From Whalleya microplaca (taxonomy: Eukaryota > Ascomycota > Sordariomycetes > Xylariales > Xylariaceae): a DNA stretch of 64,000 nucleotides. A program made the position numbers and the translations under genes. Within the stretch, counting starts at the first letter, position 1, and every line of letters begins with the position of its first letter. Of the stretch, positions 46,272 through 58,852 are shown piece after piece. Under the pieces are notes generated by a model. The model was not told where the DNA came from, did not search any database, and saw nothing but the letters and a program-made list of their open reading frames with translations. The stretch lies in contig MU385743.1 of NCBI GenBank assembly GCA_022497155.1, positions 310,001 to 374,000 of the forward strand, given 5' to 3'.

Positions 46272-48422
46272 ATGGCGAGCTTCATATCCAACGTATTCTC
46301 TTCCCAGCCCAAGGAGGTCAAGTCGCCCGTTACAGACCGTCCCATCACCCCCTCCAAGAACGACTTCGTCAATCCCGTCTCCACACCCCAGGGCAGCCCA
46401 AGCAAGAAGACGCTACCCCCCGGCGCCAATGAGCTGCCTGTCGCCTTTGACAATGCCTTGAAACTCAACACGAGCGCCCTCGATAGCCCCATCAAGCTGG
46501 GCAGACCTCAGAGCACCGCCAGCCCGCTGTCACCCACCAAGGGCAATGCCCAAGCCGTCGACGATGGGTCCTCCGTGACGGGATCCCCCAATGTCGATAA
46601 TAGCATCATTCACAAGAGTGGGCAGTCTCCGGGAAGTCCCTTGAAGAAACAGGGACAGGAGAACACCCCGCCATCCCGCATCCCTATAGCCGACCCGGCT
46701 TTCCAGCACAACCAAGCCGCCATCTCGCGCCAGGAGCTGTACCAGCTTCGAGATAGTAGGCCACACACACCTACGACCAAGAAGTTCAACACAAATCGCG
46801 GCCTTACGCCCGAGGAATTGGAGATTCTTAAGAAGCCCACTGTCCGACGTCTGGTCAATGTCACACAACTTTGTAAGCTTCTCTACGCAATTGTTCCTTG
46901 CATTAGCTATATGTACTAACCCCATAAAGACTTCCTAGATTACTACTTCGACCTGCTTACCTACGTTGGCGCGAGACAAGCACGGCTCAATGCCTTTAAG
47001 GCCGAAATGCCCGCGCCGCCCGAGACGGATGAGGAGGAGTACGGCCAGATGTGGCAGAAGTACACTGGGAGGGAGAGGGCGGCTCTTCGCAAACGCCGAA
47101 TACGCCTTCGCCATGGTGACTTCCAGATCCTGACTCAGGTTGGTCAAGGCGGCTACGGTCAGGTTTTCCTGGCACAGAAGAAAGATACCAAGGAAGTGTG
47201 CGCCCTGAAGGTCATGAGCAAAAAGCTTCTCTTCAAGCTGGACGAGGTCCGCCATGTTCTGACCGAGCGAGATATTCTTACGACGGCCAACAGTGAGTGG
47301 CTAGTCCGCCTCCTGTATTCGTTCCAGGACGACAAGAATATCTATCTTGCCATGGAATACGTACCGGGAGGAGACTTCAGAACGCTCCTCAACAACACCG
47401 GCGTTCTATCCAACCGCCATGCCCGCTTCTACATTGCCGAGATGTTCCAGTCCGTGGACGCGCTCCACAAGCTCGGTTACATCCACCGCGACCTGAAGCC
47501 CGAGAACTTCCTCATAGACTCCACGGGCCACGTCAAGCTGACCGACTTCGGCCTGGCCGCGGGCAACATCGCCTCGTCGAAGATCAACTCGATGCGCGTG
47601 CGGCTGGAGAAGGCGTCCGAGACGAACGTGCCATTCGGTAAGGCCATGGACCAGCGGACGATGGCGGAGCGCCGGGAGGGCTACCAGACGATGCGCGAGA
47701 AGGACGTGAACTACGCCAAGTCCATAGTGGGGTCCCCGGATTACATGGCGCCCGAGGTGCTGCGCGGGGAGGAGTACGACTTCACGGTCGACTACTGGAG
47801 CCTGGGCTGCATGCTGTTCGAGGCGCTGACCGGCTTCCCGCCCTTCGCCGGCTCCACCTCCGACGAGACCTGGCGCAACCTCAAGCACTGGAAGGAGGTG
47901 CTCAAGCGGCCCGTCTGGGAGGACCCGAACTACTTCCTCAGCAACCGGACCTGGAACTTCATCACCACGTAAGTCCCCTCCCCTCCCCTCTCCTCACGAA
48001 CGCAAGCCATTGTTATGTAAACTACTACTACTACACATGCTAACCTTCACGTATCTAGATGCATCAACTCGCGCTCCAAGCGCTTCTCCAACATCAAAGA
48101 CATCCTCGAACACGCGTACTTCTCCGAAGTAGAATGGCCGACGCTGCGGGCCTCCAAGGCGCCCTTCGTGCCCGAGCTCGACTCCGAGACCGACGCGGGC
48201 TACTTCGACGACTTCACCAACGAGGCCGACATGGCCAAGTACAAGGAGGTCCACGACAAGCAGCAGGCGCTCGAGGGCCTCGCCGACCGCGACGAGCAGA
48301 TGGGCAAGGGGCTTTTCGTCGGGTTTACCTTCCGCCACCGGAAGGCTACCGCGGAGGATGGTGCGGGTGGGGGGAATGGGAGGAAGAGGATCCAGACCGA
48401 TACGTTTGGCACGATGCTTTAG
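46272..48422 (+). CDS. Dbf2/SidB-type NDR protein kinase (septation/mitotic exit network)
   Basis: Three exons: 46272-46872, 46930-47968, 48059-48422, giving 667 residues. The first 190 residues are disordered with many SP/TP sites (candidate CDK or MAPK targets). The Mob-binding region begins near GLTPEELEILKKPTVRRLVNV and continues after the splice (YFLDYYFDLLTYVGARQARL). Kinase domain: VGQGGYGQVFLAQ, ALKVMSKK, HRDLKPENFLID, LTDFGLAAG, then the NDR-type insert before KSIVGSPDYMAPEVL. The hydrophobic motif is GLFVGFTFRH near the end. These match fungal Dbf2/SidB, the final kinase of the septation initiation/mitotic exit pathway acting with Mob1 at spindle poles and the division site. All catalytic residues are present. 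I give no gene symbol because nomenclature differs between species. Confidence 0.9.
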
Positions 48423-49093
48423 GGCAGGCGTCCGCTGTCTAAGCGGTTTAGACGGCGTTGAGGGTTGGACTTTTTCTTTTTTGTCTTTGTTCAGAGTATA
48501 GTAATGCGGTTTTCATGTTGGGAGGGAAGGGAGGCGTGAGTGCGCGGGCAAGCAAGGTTTTGACGAGGGATGAAGGGATGGAAGGGGATGGATATACGAG
48601 ACGTTGTACGCCGGTCCTGTCCCATGGGATGAAATGATATTCTTGTGTGGCCTCATCTGTTGGTCGGTCTCCTTTGTGTGTGTTTAGGGAGGCTCGGCAA
48701 GACGAGCCAAGGTCTCTCTGCTAGGGCGTTGTCGGGTTTTGTGTGCATAGGTAGTGAGGCAGGGAGTTTTTTGAGAAAGGGGCGAAAGCGGAAAGGGGAT
48801 AGGGGAAGGGGGGAAGGTTAATGAGGATGCGCGTCTTGTTTGTTCCCAATATAGCATGCCAGTCCTGGAGATAGGCAGCTACCTAGTTACAGACAACAAA
48901 CACAACGGGGACGTGAGGGAATAGCAAAATAAATGGAAGCAGTCTTGTAGAACAGTTAGTTGTCAGGATGAATGAATGGATGAATAGACTAGATGGACTG
49001 CACTGCGTGTTGGTTTAGTGAAGTGAAGTTCTCTGCGTTTTCGTGGGGATGTATGGCTTGGGCTGAGGTGCCTTGGAGGTGTGATGTGAGTGA

Positions 49094-49500
49094 GTAGTTG
49101 GTTGGTTGGTGGTGAGTGAGGAGGTGAGTGAGTGAGTGAGTGGCCTGGGGCAAGGCTTACGTCTGATATTATTTAGTCTACATTTTCGTGCGAATATCAT
49201 GGGCTTTCCTTGCTTTCCTTATAGATAAGATGTGACCAAGTAGTTGGTGAGTTGTGGTGGTGGCCCAGTGCTTACGTCCGATATTATCCAGTCTGTGTAT
49301 GTTTTCATGGATATCATACATAGGCTTCCCGGTCGATATGATCAGTTAGTTGGTTGGAAGTGGCCCAGGCCCTGGATTACGTCTGATATTATTCAGTCTG
49401 TGTATGTTTTCGTGGATATTATACATAGGCTCCCTTGTCGATATGTATGGAGGAGTTTGTTAGTTGGTGGTGAGTGGCCGAAGGCTTACGTCTGATATCA
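49094..49500 (+). repeat. Degenerate tandem repeat, about 110-bp unit, nearly 4 copies
   Basis: The words GTTGGTGGTGAGTGGCC and CTTACGTCTGATAT recur with spacings of about 115, 105 and 109 bases (CTTACGTCTGATAT or variants near 49156, 49271, 49376 and 49485). Between them, ATTCAGTCTGTGTATG and GTGGATATTATACATAGGC recur too. The copies differ by scattered substitutions. Confidence 0.8.
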
Positions 49501-49789
49501 AGCATGGCATTCATCTGATACATACACAGCAGACCGGGTTCCCAGCGCTGACGACGCGGCTGAGTCGTCCAATGGCGCGCGGATGGGAAGTTCGAGGACG
49601 GAGACTAGGGTTTGAGATTGCCGGCCAGGGTGAAACAGCATCATTAGACATATTGGATGAGCCGGTTGGTCTGATGCCGATGACCGCGTATAAGGAGGGA
49701 GATGGCGGTGACGGGTACGTCAAGGAAGCAGCACATGTTGAGGTTGATGTTAACCTAGCTCGGCGTCGACGACTTCCAATCTAAAAATA

Positions 49790-49920
49790 CATTACCTGAT
49801 GGAGAGTATGGTTTAGATCAGCCAAGGCTGTGGTAAATAAGCATTCTTCCAACCGAAGCTATCCATTGCCTGATCGAGGGTATGGTTTAGATCAGCCAAG
49901 GCTGTTGTGTATAAGCATTC
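49790..49920 (+). repeat. 57-bp direct duplication, 74-bp offset
   Basis: The segment from CATTACCTGAT at 49790 to GCATTC at 49846 is repeated at 49864-49920 with about seven differences. The core TATGGTTTAGATCAGCCAAG is identical in both. Confidence 0.85.
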
Positions 49921-51185
49921 AATCTTGCGTCACGTCAGGCGAGAATTCCTGACCAATGCAATGCAGCACCATATGCAGTCCGTCACCGGGCACATGAAGA
50001 CTTCGCAGGAAGATTGTTATGTAGATTCGATGTTTTTCTCTTACCTTTCTCGGGACCGATGGATGACTATATCACCAACTTAAATCCAGTCACAGCCGTA
50101 GTGATTGGCCTGCCTGCATCTATCAGGTTTCCGGACGTCCCCAATATCGACGCCCGCATGAACTCTCGCTTAACAACACTCTCTTCGCAGCAGCCACAAT
50201 CTGGATTCCAGCCTTGCTGAGATGGGTGACGAGATTTGCCATGTCGATCCGATTTACACATCAAAGGGGACCGTATTTGGCAATCTACCTCATGCGCTCA
50301 CTATACAAGCCACATTATGTTGAGTAATTGAGGTAACTTGTGGCAAATTATGCCACATTTGCCTTGGCTATAAGCTCAGTCGTTGACATAAAGTGCTCTA
50401 GATCTGCCTCAGATTGCCCACCGGTTGTGCCACCCCAAACCATCTGGTAACTCAGAGCTACTGCAGGCCATCTAACTAGAAAACTACGTGGTGGCGCATG
50501 GAAGGCTATCTACTCTTTCGAAGAGTCCATCTTTCCAACCACGAGATGGTGATGATACACAAATGCACTGCACTGCTCTACTCTTGGCCAGCAAGCTGCT
50601 GCCGCGAGGACGCGCGGCTTGTTTGATGCTGTATATCCCAAGATAGACTGCCTCTTCTGCACGTCTGAACAGGATGTGGCCACTCATCTGGTCCTCTGAA
50701 CTCTACGCACCCTGTCTGCTACGGTAACATACGTACCCGAGTTGACGAAGCGAGTGCAGCCACTCTCTGCAAGGCGAAGAGGGTAGTAAAGTTTCCCACT
50801 CCGAAAGCCTAGGTACCTAGCTGCGAGATAGGCAGGCTATGTATTCGAGCGATCCATGATGATGACGACTCTGTAGGTAGTAGTAGGTTCATGAAGATTC
50901 ATCCTTGGTTTTATGTCTGAACTTCTAGTTCAGCGCATGATGAAAAACTTTGGGAAGCGAGCATATAAGTCTATGGCCTTCCACTCCCCCACCCCCTTTG
51001 GCATACTTTCCCACCTTCTGTCCCCATATCAACACCACTTACACTTTACACCGACTTCGATCTCGACTTTCAGGAGAAGCAGCTCGAGAGAGTATTAGTC
51101 ACACGACAGACAGCCGGCCGGACAGACGTATATATACCACAAGAAAGGACCATCTTTATACATATAACATCGTACTCTGAGCAAG

Positions 51186-52353
51186 ATGAAGGCCGGGACC
51201 CTCGCCGCCGCGCTAGCACCCTGCTCCCTTACCTCCGCGGAATGGTATGATGGAGCCCCGGAGTGTGCCGTGAGTATCCCTTTCATCTATCCATCCTCAT
51301 CTATCCCCATCCCCATCCCCATCCCCATCCCTATCCCTATCCATCATGCCAAGACACAGGCAGACACATAAACAAGTCCACACCCATAACATCCCTTACA
51401 TACACTAACGCACCTCTCAGCAATCCTGCCTCTCCTCCGCCTACAGCCCCACAGGCTCTGGCACGATCAGCAGCTGGTGGCCAGCGCAGTCGACCTACTG
51501 CGACTCGGACGCCGGGTCCAGCATCGGCGCCTGCCTCAGCGCCGCCTGCTCCGACACGCCGACGGCGTACGCCTCGTACGCCGACCTCTCGACCTCGCTG
51601 TGCTCGCGCTACGCCTCCTGCACCGCCGCCGGCAGCACCGGCGTCCAGACCATAACGTACCCCAGCGGGCCCGTGACGTGGGCGGCCCCCGGCGGCTGGA
51701 GCAGCGCCAGCATCAGCGTCAGCGGCAGCTTCAGCACCGAGGGAGTACAGGGTACACAGGGGAGCCAGGTGTTCAGTGGGAGTGGTAGCAATCAAGCGCA
51801 GGCCACAGAGCAGGCACAGGCACAGGCACAGGGCGGAAGCAAGGCGCTGACGGTGGGCGGAGGGAAGCAGCCGCCGTGGGACGCGCAGCAGTGGGGCGGG
51901 CCGAACGACTCCGCGGTCGCGTCGCAGTACTGGTCGGAGTGGGCGGCGGCGTCGACGTGGAGCGGCGGCGTGGTGACGGTGACCGGGTGCGCGTTCGACG
52001 GGTCGCCCTGGTTCGTCGGCCCGCGCTGCGGCTGGAACGACGCCGGCGGGTTCAATGGCTGGATCGGCTGGGGCGAGGGCTGGAGCTGGGGCCCTACGAG
52101 CACGCAGACCGTTACGTTCACGACTACGGACTCCGCGGGGGCTGGGTTCACAGGCACGGGTTTGGCGACGGTGGCTATGGCCGTTAGTGGCACGCTGACT
52201 ACGTCTACTACGCTTGGCGCTATAGCTACGAGTACGGAGGGCAAGGAGGAGAATGCGGCCGCTCCGGGGATGATGGGGTCCGAGGGCGGCATTGTCACGG
52301 GGTTGATGGCTTTTGGGCTTGGGGCTGTGGTGGTCGTTGCTGGTATGCTATGA
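51186..52353 (+). CDS. Secreted cysteine-rich protein with GPI-type tail
   Basis: Two exons, 51186-51269 and 51421-52353, giving 338 residues. A signal peptide precedes SAEWYDGAPECAQSC; the first third carries about seven cysteines in a CFEM-like but not canonical spacing (ECAQSC, TYCDSD, GACLSAACSD, SLCSRYASC). The middle is Gln/Ala-rich (TEQAQAQAQG), followed by a Trp/Gly-rich region (WSEWAAASTW, FNGWIGWGEGWSWGP). A Ser/Thr-rich stretch and a final hydrophobic segment (VTGLMAFGLGAVVVVAGML) suggest GPI anchoring to membrane or wall. Homologues in ascomycetes are described only as extracellular or CFEM-like; role unknown. The intron contains (CCCCAT)n simple repeats. High GC contrasts with the flanking DNA. 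Confidence 0.75.
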
Positions 52354-52901
52354 GTGTGAACATATGGATCCAGATCCCCCATGAGCCACGCATCATGTTA
52401 TAAGCCGGAACAAATGTCGAGGAAGTGATGGATTCAAAATGGTTGAGTCAGACCACTGGCGTACTATCGCTGGGTGAGGACGAGTCCGATGAAAGAAAAG
52501 CTTGAAGTTACTCCTTCTGTACATACTACAGTAATTTTTTGGCCATTATGGAGTTCGGACAACTTGACGATATCTCATGTGGCGTGGAAGCAACAAATGT
52601 TCCCCGAAAACGGCAGACGGAATGCAGAGGATTCGTTTATTGGTTGGTCCGCCGATTTGTTGGCTCGTAAAAACATGATTCCTTTCAAGATTTAAAAGAA
52701 TAATATCTATCTACATCGTTGTAACGACTAACTACTGCTTTGAAAATATAAAACATATGCAAACTGCCCTGAATCCCCAAACGTTCAAAATTTGTACAAC
52801 GTAATAGTAATAGAATCAATAACACAGCCCGCTTCGTTTGTTGCTTTCTCTGCTTCCTTTCCCCTCACCAACACCCACTATCCTGATATCATCTTACGCG
52901 C
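52354..52901. other. Intergenic, no gene seen
   Basis: Convergent 3' ends; the 73-codon frame at 52474 lacks support. Confidence 0.5.
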
Positions 52902-55365
52902 TTAATGATCTGGGAATAAAATACTCGTGCTCACGGAACTGACAGACACAGGCGACCACCTATCGCCCTCCCTATCCCCATCCTCCTCTTCTCCCCTGCC
53001 CCTTGCATGTTCACCATGTTCTTCTCCCTCGCCGTACACCGTGCCCCTCCACCGCCGCGAATCAAACGACTCCCCGGGCGCAATGGGCGGTAATTTCGGC
53101 GGCACCCCCGCAGCCCCGTCTCTATCTCTTGAACTGCCATTGCGCGTATCCGTCGCCGCGGCTCCGTACCACGTCTGCGGCAGCGTCGGCGAGTCCACGA
53201 GGGGCGGTGTAGCTGGGGCGTGAACTCGCTGATTTCCGTGCCCTAGTTTTCGCGCGCGGTGGTTCTCGGGCGTTGCTAGGGACTGCGAGCTTAGGTTTGC
53301 GAGGGCGTCGAGGCTGCTGAGGGAGTAGAATGGCGATCCGGGCCCGGAATTTGCGGCTGGGGCTGGAGGCAGGTCTTTTCTTCGCGTTTCCGCTACTGCT
53401 CTTGACCCCGAAGTTGCCCCTACTGCTGCTGCAATTGGAGCAGAGATGGTCCCTGAATACGTATCCGGCTTCAGCATCAACGGCTCTGGCTGGAACTCTA
53501 TCGTGTCGAAGGACCGTCTCGGCCGCAATGGTTTATTCGGCGTAGGCGGGAGCGGGATCGACGGCGGACTCCCCGGCGGCGGCTGGAACGCCGTCGAGAT
53601 CTTGCGCCGGTGCCAGGCGCGGTCACCCAGGCTATGAGCTTGCTGCGCTGCTCGGCCAGGGCTCTGCACCACCTCCACTTCCACTCCCCCTCCCCTCGCG
53701 CTGTCCCGGCTAGACTCGGAGTGCGTTTGCGTGATCGGCGTCGACGGCAACGTCCGAGCCTGGGGACGCAACTGCACGGCTGAGCTGGCGCCCGCTGCGT
53801 CTGCATCCGTGTGAGCATCCGTGGTCGCGATTCCGATCGGCAAGGGTGTCGCCGGCGCCGTCCGCGGCGTCATCGACGTCCCCTTGGACACGTATCCCGC
53901 GGGCCCGGCGCGCACCTCGCCCATCAGCACACTGTAGAGGCTATCGCGATCACTCCCGGGTGGGGCGGCCGCTAAGCGTGAGTGCAATCCCGGGTGGAAA
54001 CGGTCTTTGTCCGCACCGCCGGACTCGAGCGCGGGTGTCGTCGGCACGATATTTCTCTCCGCCTCCGCCCCCGCCTCTTCCCTCTGCACGTCCATCTGCT
54101 CATTCCCCCCTCCGTTGTGGAGTCCAGGCGAGAGCGGTTGCAGTTCCGTCGAGATGCGCATTTTCTGTTTCTGGTGCCTGTCGAGCACGATCTTTACGTG
54201 CGCGTCCTGGCGCGCCTTCTTGCGCTTGTAGGCCCGGAAGCACAGGAGGCAGAATGCGGCGACGATGATCGCGCCTGACATGCTGCCCGTGACCGCCGCG
54301 ATCGTTGACGTCGAGGCTGGTGGCCCAGGGCTGCCTGGTGGTGGGGAAGGCGGCAACGAGGAGTCGGTTAGTGTCGTCGATGTGCCAGCTTTGGCTTTGT
54401 TGGGGACCTGGGATCCGGCGGTCGCGGTCGTGAGCTGCGTCCTGCTGGCCTCAGTCGCTGTGAGGAGTTTGCTCGCTGTGTTCGTGGGCGTGGGCGAGGA
54501 TGGTGATGATGAGGATGGTGAGGATGGTGAGGACGGCGAGGACGGCGATACAGAGGTGGGCTTCGAGGCGTTGCTATTGTTGATATTGTCGTTGCCATTT
54601 TCAGTATCGCTACTGCTGCCTCCATTACTGCCTTCGCTGTTGCCATTGACATTACTACCCTTCGCGCCACTCTTATCGCCTGGGCCTACATCGTTGTATA
54701 TGGGTTTTGTGCCACCAGAGCCAGAGTTGGAGCCGGGGCTGGAGCCGGGGCCGGAGCCGGACCCGACGAGGCTATATATGGCGATAGTGTCGTTCCCCCC
54801 GCAAGAGAGCTTCACGTCGCCAGTACATGGTGACTTACAGTCGTCGTCAGTGAGTTTATGGATACCGGAGGACAGCTCCGTACCGCAGAAGCACTCGCTA
54901 GTATTTAGTTAGTGTCATGTGCCTGCCGGACATCAATATCACAACGAAGACATGAAGCGCAACAACATACGTTCCGTTCCTCAACCCAACATATGTGTAA
55001 TAATCAGACGTGTTCTTCGGCGGCGTCAACGAGGCACAACCCTCCAAGCAAGCTCCTATCGTCAAGTTCTTTTCTGACACTGTTTCAGGTGATATTTCAT
55101 GTCCTAAAGCGCATCCTCCGGAATCACCACTTGGCTGACCATAGCATCCTAGCAACGTATACTTCGAGTCGCCAGGTACCAAAGTCGGTTTGTATGCGAT
55201 GGTAGTCGTGATCGTGATCGTCGGGAGGCGTATAACGGGCGAACCCAGCACCAAGGCCTCCGACGTGCTCCCTCCCGTGTATTCACATTGTGACCCAAAG
55301 AGCAGCCCGCTCCACAGCAGAGCGCGGAGACAGAACCGTTTTGAACTGAAGTCTAATGAGGTCAT
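52902..55365 (-). CDS. WSC-domain cell-surface protein (wall-stress sensor type)
   Basis: Two exons, 55365-54971 and 54897-52902, giving 796 residues. The intron (GTATGT donor, CTAG acceptor) lies inside the WSC domain, joining YYTYVGLRNG to ECFCGTELSS. WSC cysteines are visible (LGCYGQPS, IGACLEGC, ECFCG, DDCKSPC, KLSCGG). A signal-like N-terminus (LRALLWSGLLFGSQC) precedes the domain. A long Ser/Thr/Gly/Pro-rich, probably O-mannosylated stalk follows, then a single membrane span (IAAVTGSMSGAIIVAAFCLLCF) with a basic stop (RAYKRKKARQ). The cytoplasmic tail of about 430 residues is Pro/Ser-rich and disordered. This layout matches Wsc-type sensors feeding the cell-wall-integrity pathway, though many single-WSC fungal proteins are untested. 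The upstream in-frame region shows no better start. Confidence 0.8.
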
Positions 55366-58300
55366 TGTCGATGTCGTGTCGACGAGGCTCGTGTAGCATA
55401 TGGCTAGCCATCGTGCAAGGCGTCCGACGGGGCTTCATGATGACTCGGTAGCCTTTTGTCGTTTCCGTCGCCTTCAACTCAGTCGAATACAAAGGAATGG
55501 TCATCAACGATGGTTGGACAAAGAGTGTTTGTCTCGAATCCGGCTTTGTGGCCGAACTCGATGAATTGAGCAAGCCATTGCTCGTCGATGGAACAATTAT
55601 CACGACTATAGAGGGAGATTGCGAGGCAAATTTGTGGTCATCACGAGTTGAGCCGATCTACAATGGACTCTTCAAGTCGGAAAGGCAAGGGGCCAAACTC
55701 AAGTAAGAAGGCTGTGTACGTAGGACAAAGGTAGGACAGCCAGATACTTATTATTATCTATGGATTCGAGATTAGGACACAAAGGTGTCCGTGTTCACAT
55801 TCCTAAGATAAGAGGTCTATGGCGTGATAGGATAGATAAGAGTAGATCTATGAGGGAATGCCTCCTGCTGAACCTACCGTTTCGAGCCGTTGGCGGTGTA
55901 GATATCTATGTGTCTTCTGTTAGATAATAGATATCAACCTTTGGACCCTTCGTGCAGCTCATGTCAAGGATTAGGATAGGTTCAGATAAGGGGCCGAGCT
56001 GCTAGCTGTGGAGAAGTATCTGATTGCGCCATGAGGCGACATTTTAAGTTTGAGTTGCGAATTGATTCGGGATCGATAACTCGTGACATGTTACCTATAT
56101 AAAAGATATATACAAGAAAGTAGTTGGCTGAAGACTTGAGCTTGTTCTCTCTCAGAGTACCTTGGGTGTAATCTGGCATCCAAGACCCCTTGCAGCTGTC
56201 TACCAGGGACACTCCCGATAGCAACAACTTTGAATCTACCTTAACTCCTTTTGGCAGCTCACAGGTGAATTATATTGCTTGTTCCACGCTCATGGAATCG
56301 TTGGCCAGATTCATTGCTATTCATGAGTGCCTAGTCGCAATTATTTGACATGCCGAGAACTTTACTTGAACATCTACAGTGATTAGGTAGTCAAAGCTTC
56401 GACTTCGCGGGACTCGGGTTCAACTTGAACGCGGGATAAATACTCTCTGAGAGGCATTCGATGCCGTCCGATAAGAGCATGCCATCAACAGGAGATGATG
56501 GGTCGCACAACAGCGCACGGGAGATCGTTTGACAGAGAAGATGACTTCACGATCCCGATACCTCCCTGCAACTCAAGATTCCCCCGCGCGTCCGTGTGGA
56601 GGATCGGCTGACAACCCTTGATGCGAACCCCCACGCGGTTTTATCTTGTCTATTGGGCGACCCAGTTAAAAGAACTGTGGACAGCTGGAATGGGAAATCC
56701 TGGCCGAAACGAAAGAAAGCCATGCCTGCTCACCAGTGGGCACCAGGTTATGGTTATGTCTTGATTTTTACGCTGTTTTGCTGCCTGCCATCTTCGTAAA
56801 TGCCGCAATGGATGTTCACTGAGGATGAACTGCCAGATTGAAGTTCTAGGCCTTTATTATTGTCTACTTGTCCGCCTATTATCCGGCAAGTTTTGGAGTC
56901 TGGAGAAGCCGCGGAGACATGGAGGCGCACTTTGATATTACGCGGGGACGTGTTGTTTGGCGACTTTCCACACCTCGGGCGGCCATGACTGTGGGTTCAC
57001 TTTAATAAAATACACAATAATATCAAAGGGTCCGGTGTCTGCGGTGGATTTAGTACGGCCGAGATCTCCAGACCTTGGACGTGCAACGGGCTAGGACCAC
57101 GAGGTAATCGGTGACCTAGATAGATTTGGCTAGCTTAACATCAAAAAGCTCATGGGTCATCCTCGTAAAATGTTCGGTCGGACTACGGTTGAGGCTGCGA
57201 TTGACAGCTCGTGAAATCACCTGCTCAGCCTTCTACCATGCCTTGAATTTTTTGACCAAGCATCAGGAGCAACATTATACTGTGTGGTCTCACGTGGCTT
57301 ACCTACGTACCAAGCCTACCTCTCAGCATCACGTTATTCCCTCCACCATTATCGTAAACGGCTCCGTCCGGATATACAAGTACGTGAGTCTTGTGTCTTC
57401 CGACTGAGATGGCACATCTACTGGAAGAGCTTCTCACCTTAAGGTCCACTCCGACGGCAACAACGGGGATATCTCCGTTGACACTCTTAGCCAAGGCGCA
57501 TTATAACTTACGGGTATCGTGAGACCCTCACTAACAATTGCTAGTGTTTAGGATAATAGTAGACAAGTGCTATGTATAGTAGAAAATCTGACCTAGAGAC
57601 TTTTAGACTCCTGGTCCACTCTGCAGGGTCCTCAAGATGGGATCTTGAGATGCAGGCAAGGCAGGTCTCCGAAGTCCTGGTCTTTTCCCTGGCAGGGAGA
57701 AAGAACTCTCCTATTGGCTAGGTATGTAAGTGCGACGAACCAGAAACTAGAACTAATGCGCCCACCTGCTTACGAATCTCGTGGGCTAAAGTGGAAATAT
57801 GCAAGAAGCCAGTTCGGAAGCTTCTATAGCTGCAAGCTGTCGAGAACAGTATGCAGTGCATAATACATGTAGAACTGGAGTTGATGTTATTAGACTATTC
57901 CGTAGGCAGGACAGGAATTGAATATCAGCTAGCGTATGAAATTAGCTTCACTGGAAACCGTCCACAGATATCCAAGAATTATGAAGCATGTGAAAGACTC
58001 AATACTATAATAGCTTACTTAAACTCAACCTTCGAGGACTCTAATAGTAAAGAGGTATAGCCAAAGACAATTCGGGTAATATGTATTTTTCTCTGTGAAT
58101 GCGACTAACAGCAGGATGATCGATCGACACTATTCGCCTCTTCAAACTGGTTCCCAAAAATTTTTCAATGAACCAGATTTGCAGGGACGAAGAGTCTAAA
58201 ATTTGGTCCCATTTCCCACGCGACCAAAGCTACTAGTCATCGGCGCTACGACGCCGATGGTTTAGTTAGTGCTCACCACTTGGCACATGGCAAACTCTTT

Positions 58301-58824
58301 TCGTCATGCCCGGCACCTGGGTGTTCAGAGAGGGGTGGAGAGCGCCGGGCATTCGGGGCTCGCCTCAGCTACGCAATATCTTATCCCTCATTCGCAGATT
58401 GAGCAAGGATCGTGTTAAAGTCACAAGGCTGAGGATCTTGCAATAGAAGAGAGAAAAGGAATTCGCATTCCGACAGTCTGACGTAAACCATCTTGTAAGG
58501 TCGTGGGAAGGAGGCATTAGAATTGATGAAAGAGGATGGTATCAACGCACCGTCGGTCCCTAATTAGTACGTAGACATGTCCAAAAGTAGGAGCTGCAGT
58601 TATGCGCTTCTGCAGTTCTGCAATTGCTGTTAGCACTTCGGGGTAACCGTCGTCAAACCCCAATCATGCTAGCATATTGAGCGCCATCTCGCTTGGATCA
58701 TCCCCTATTCTCCATGAATGACTCGCGAAGCAGTAATTCATCCGGCAGATAGTATTTAGTTGAAAAATCAAGCGGAGGCTAAAAAAGGGGAAAGAAAGGT
58801 GAAAAGCTCCTAAAAACAATGGCA

Positions 58825-58833
58825 TATATAAAG
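58825..58833 (+). promoter_or_regulatory. TATA-like element TATATAAAG
   Basis: A good TATA match about 20-30 bp upstream of the ATG at 58853. Placement so close to the ATG is unusual, so the first transcript start may be very near the start codon, or the match is chance. Confidence 0.3.
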
Positions 58834-58852
58834 GTGTTTGTCTCAAACCTCA

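Larger units (their letters stand above)
48423..51185. other. Spacer with two minisatellites, no supported gene
   Basis: About 2.8 kb. The first 600 bases are G-rich 3' sequence of the kinase gene. Two degenerate tandem repeats are described separately. The remaining frames (for example 49464-49784, 50014-50220) lack coding support. The last 200 bases, CT-rich, are probably the leader of the next gene. Confidence 0.5.

Noticed and set aside
52469..52500. GTGAGGACGAGTCC ... GATGAAAG resembles pieces of a hammerhead ribozyme
   Set aside because: The order of core elements is wrong: there is no CTGATGA before the stem and no matching flanking helices on either strand.
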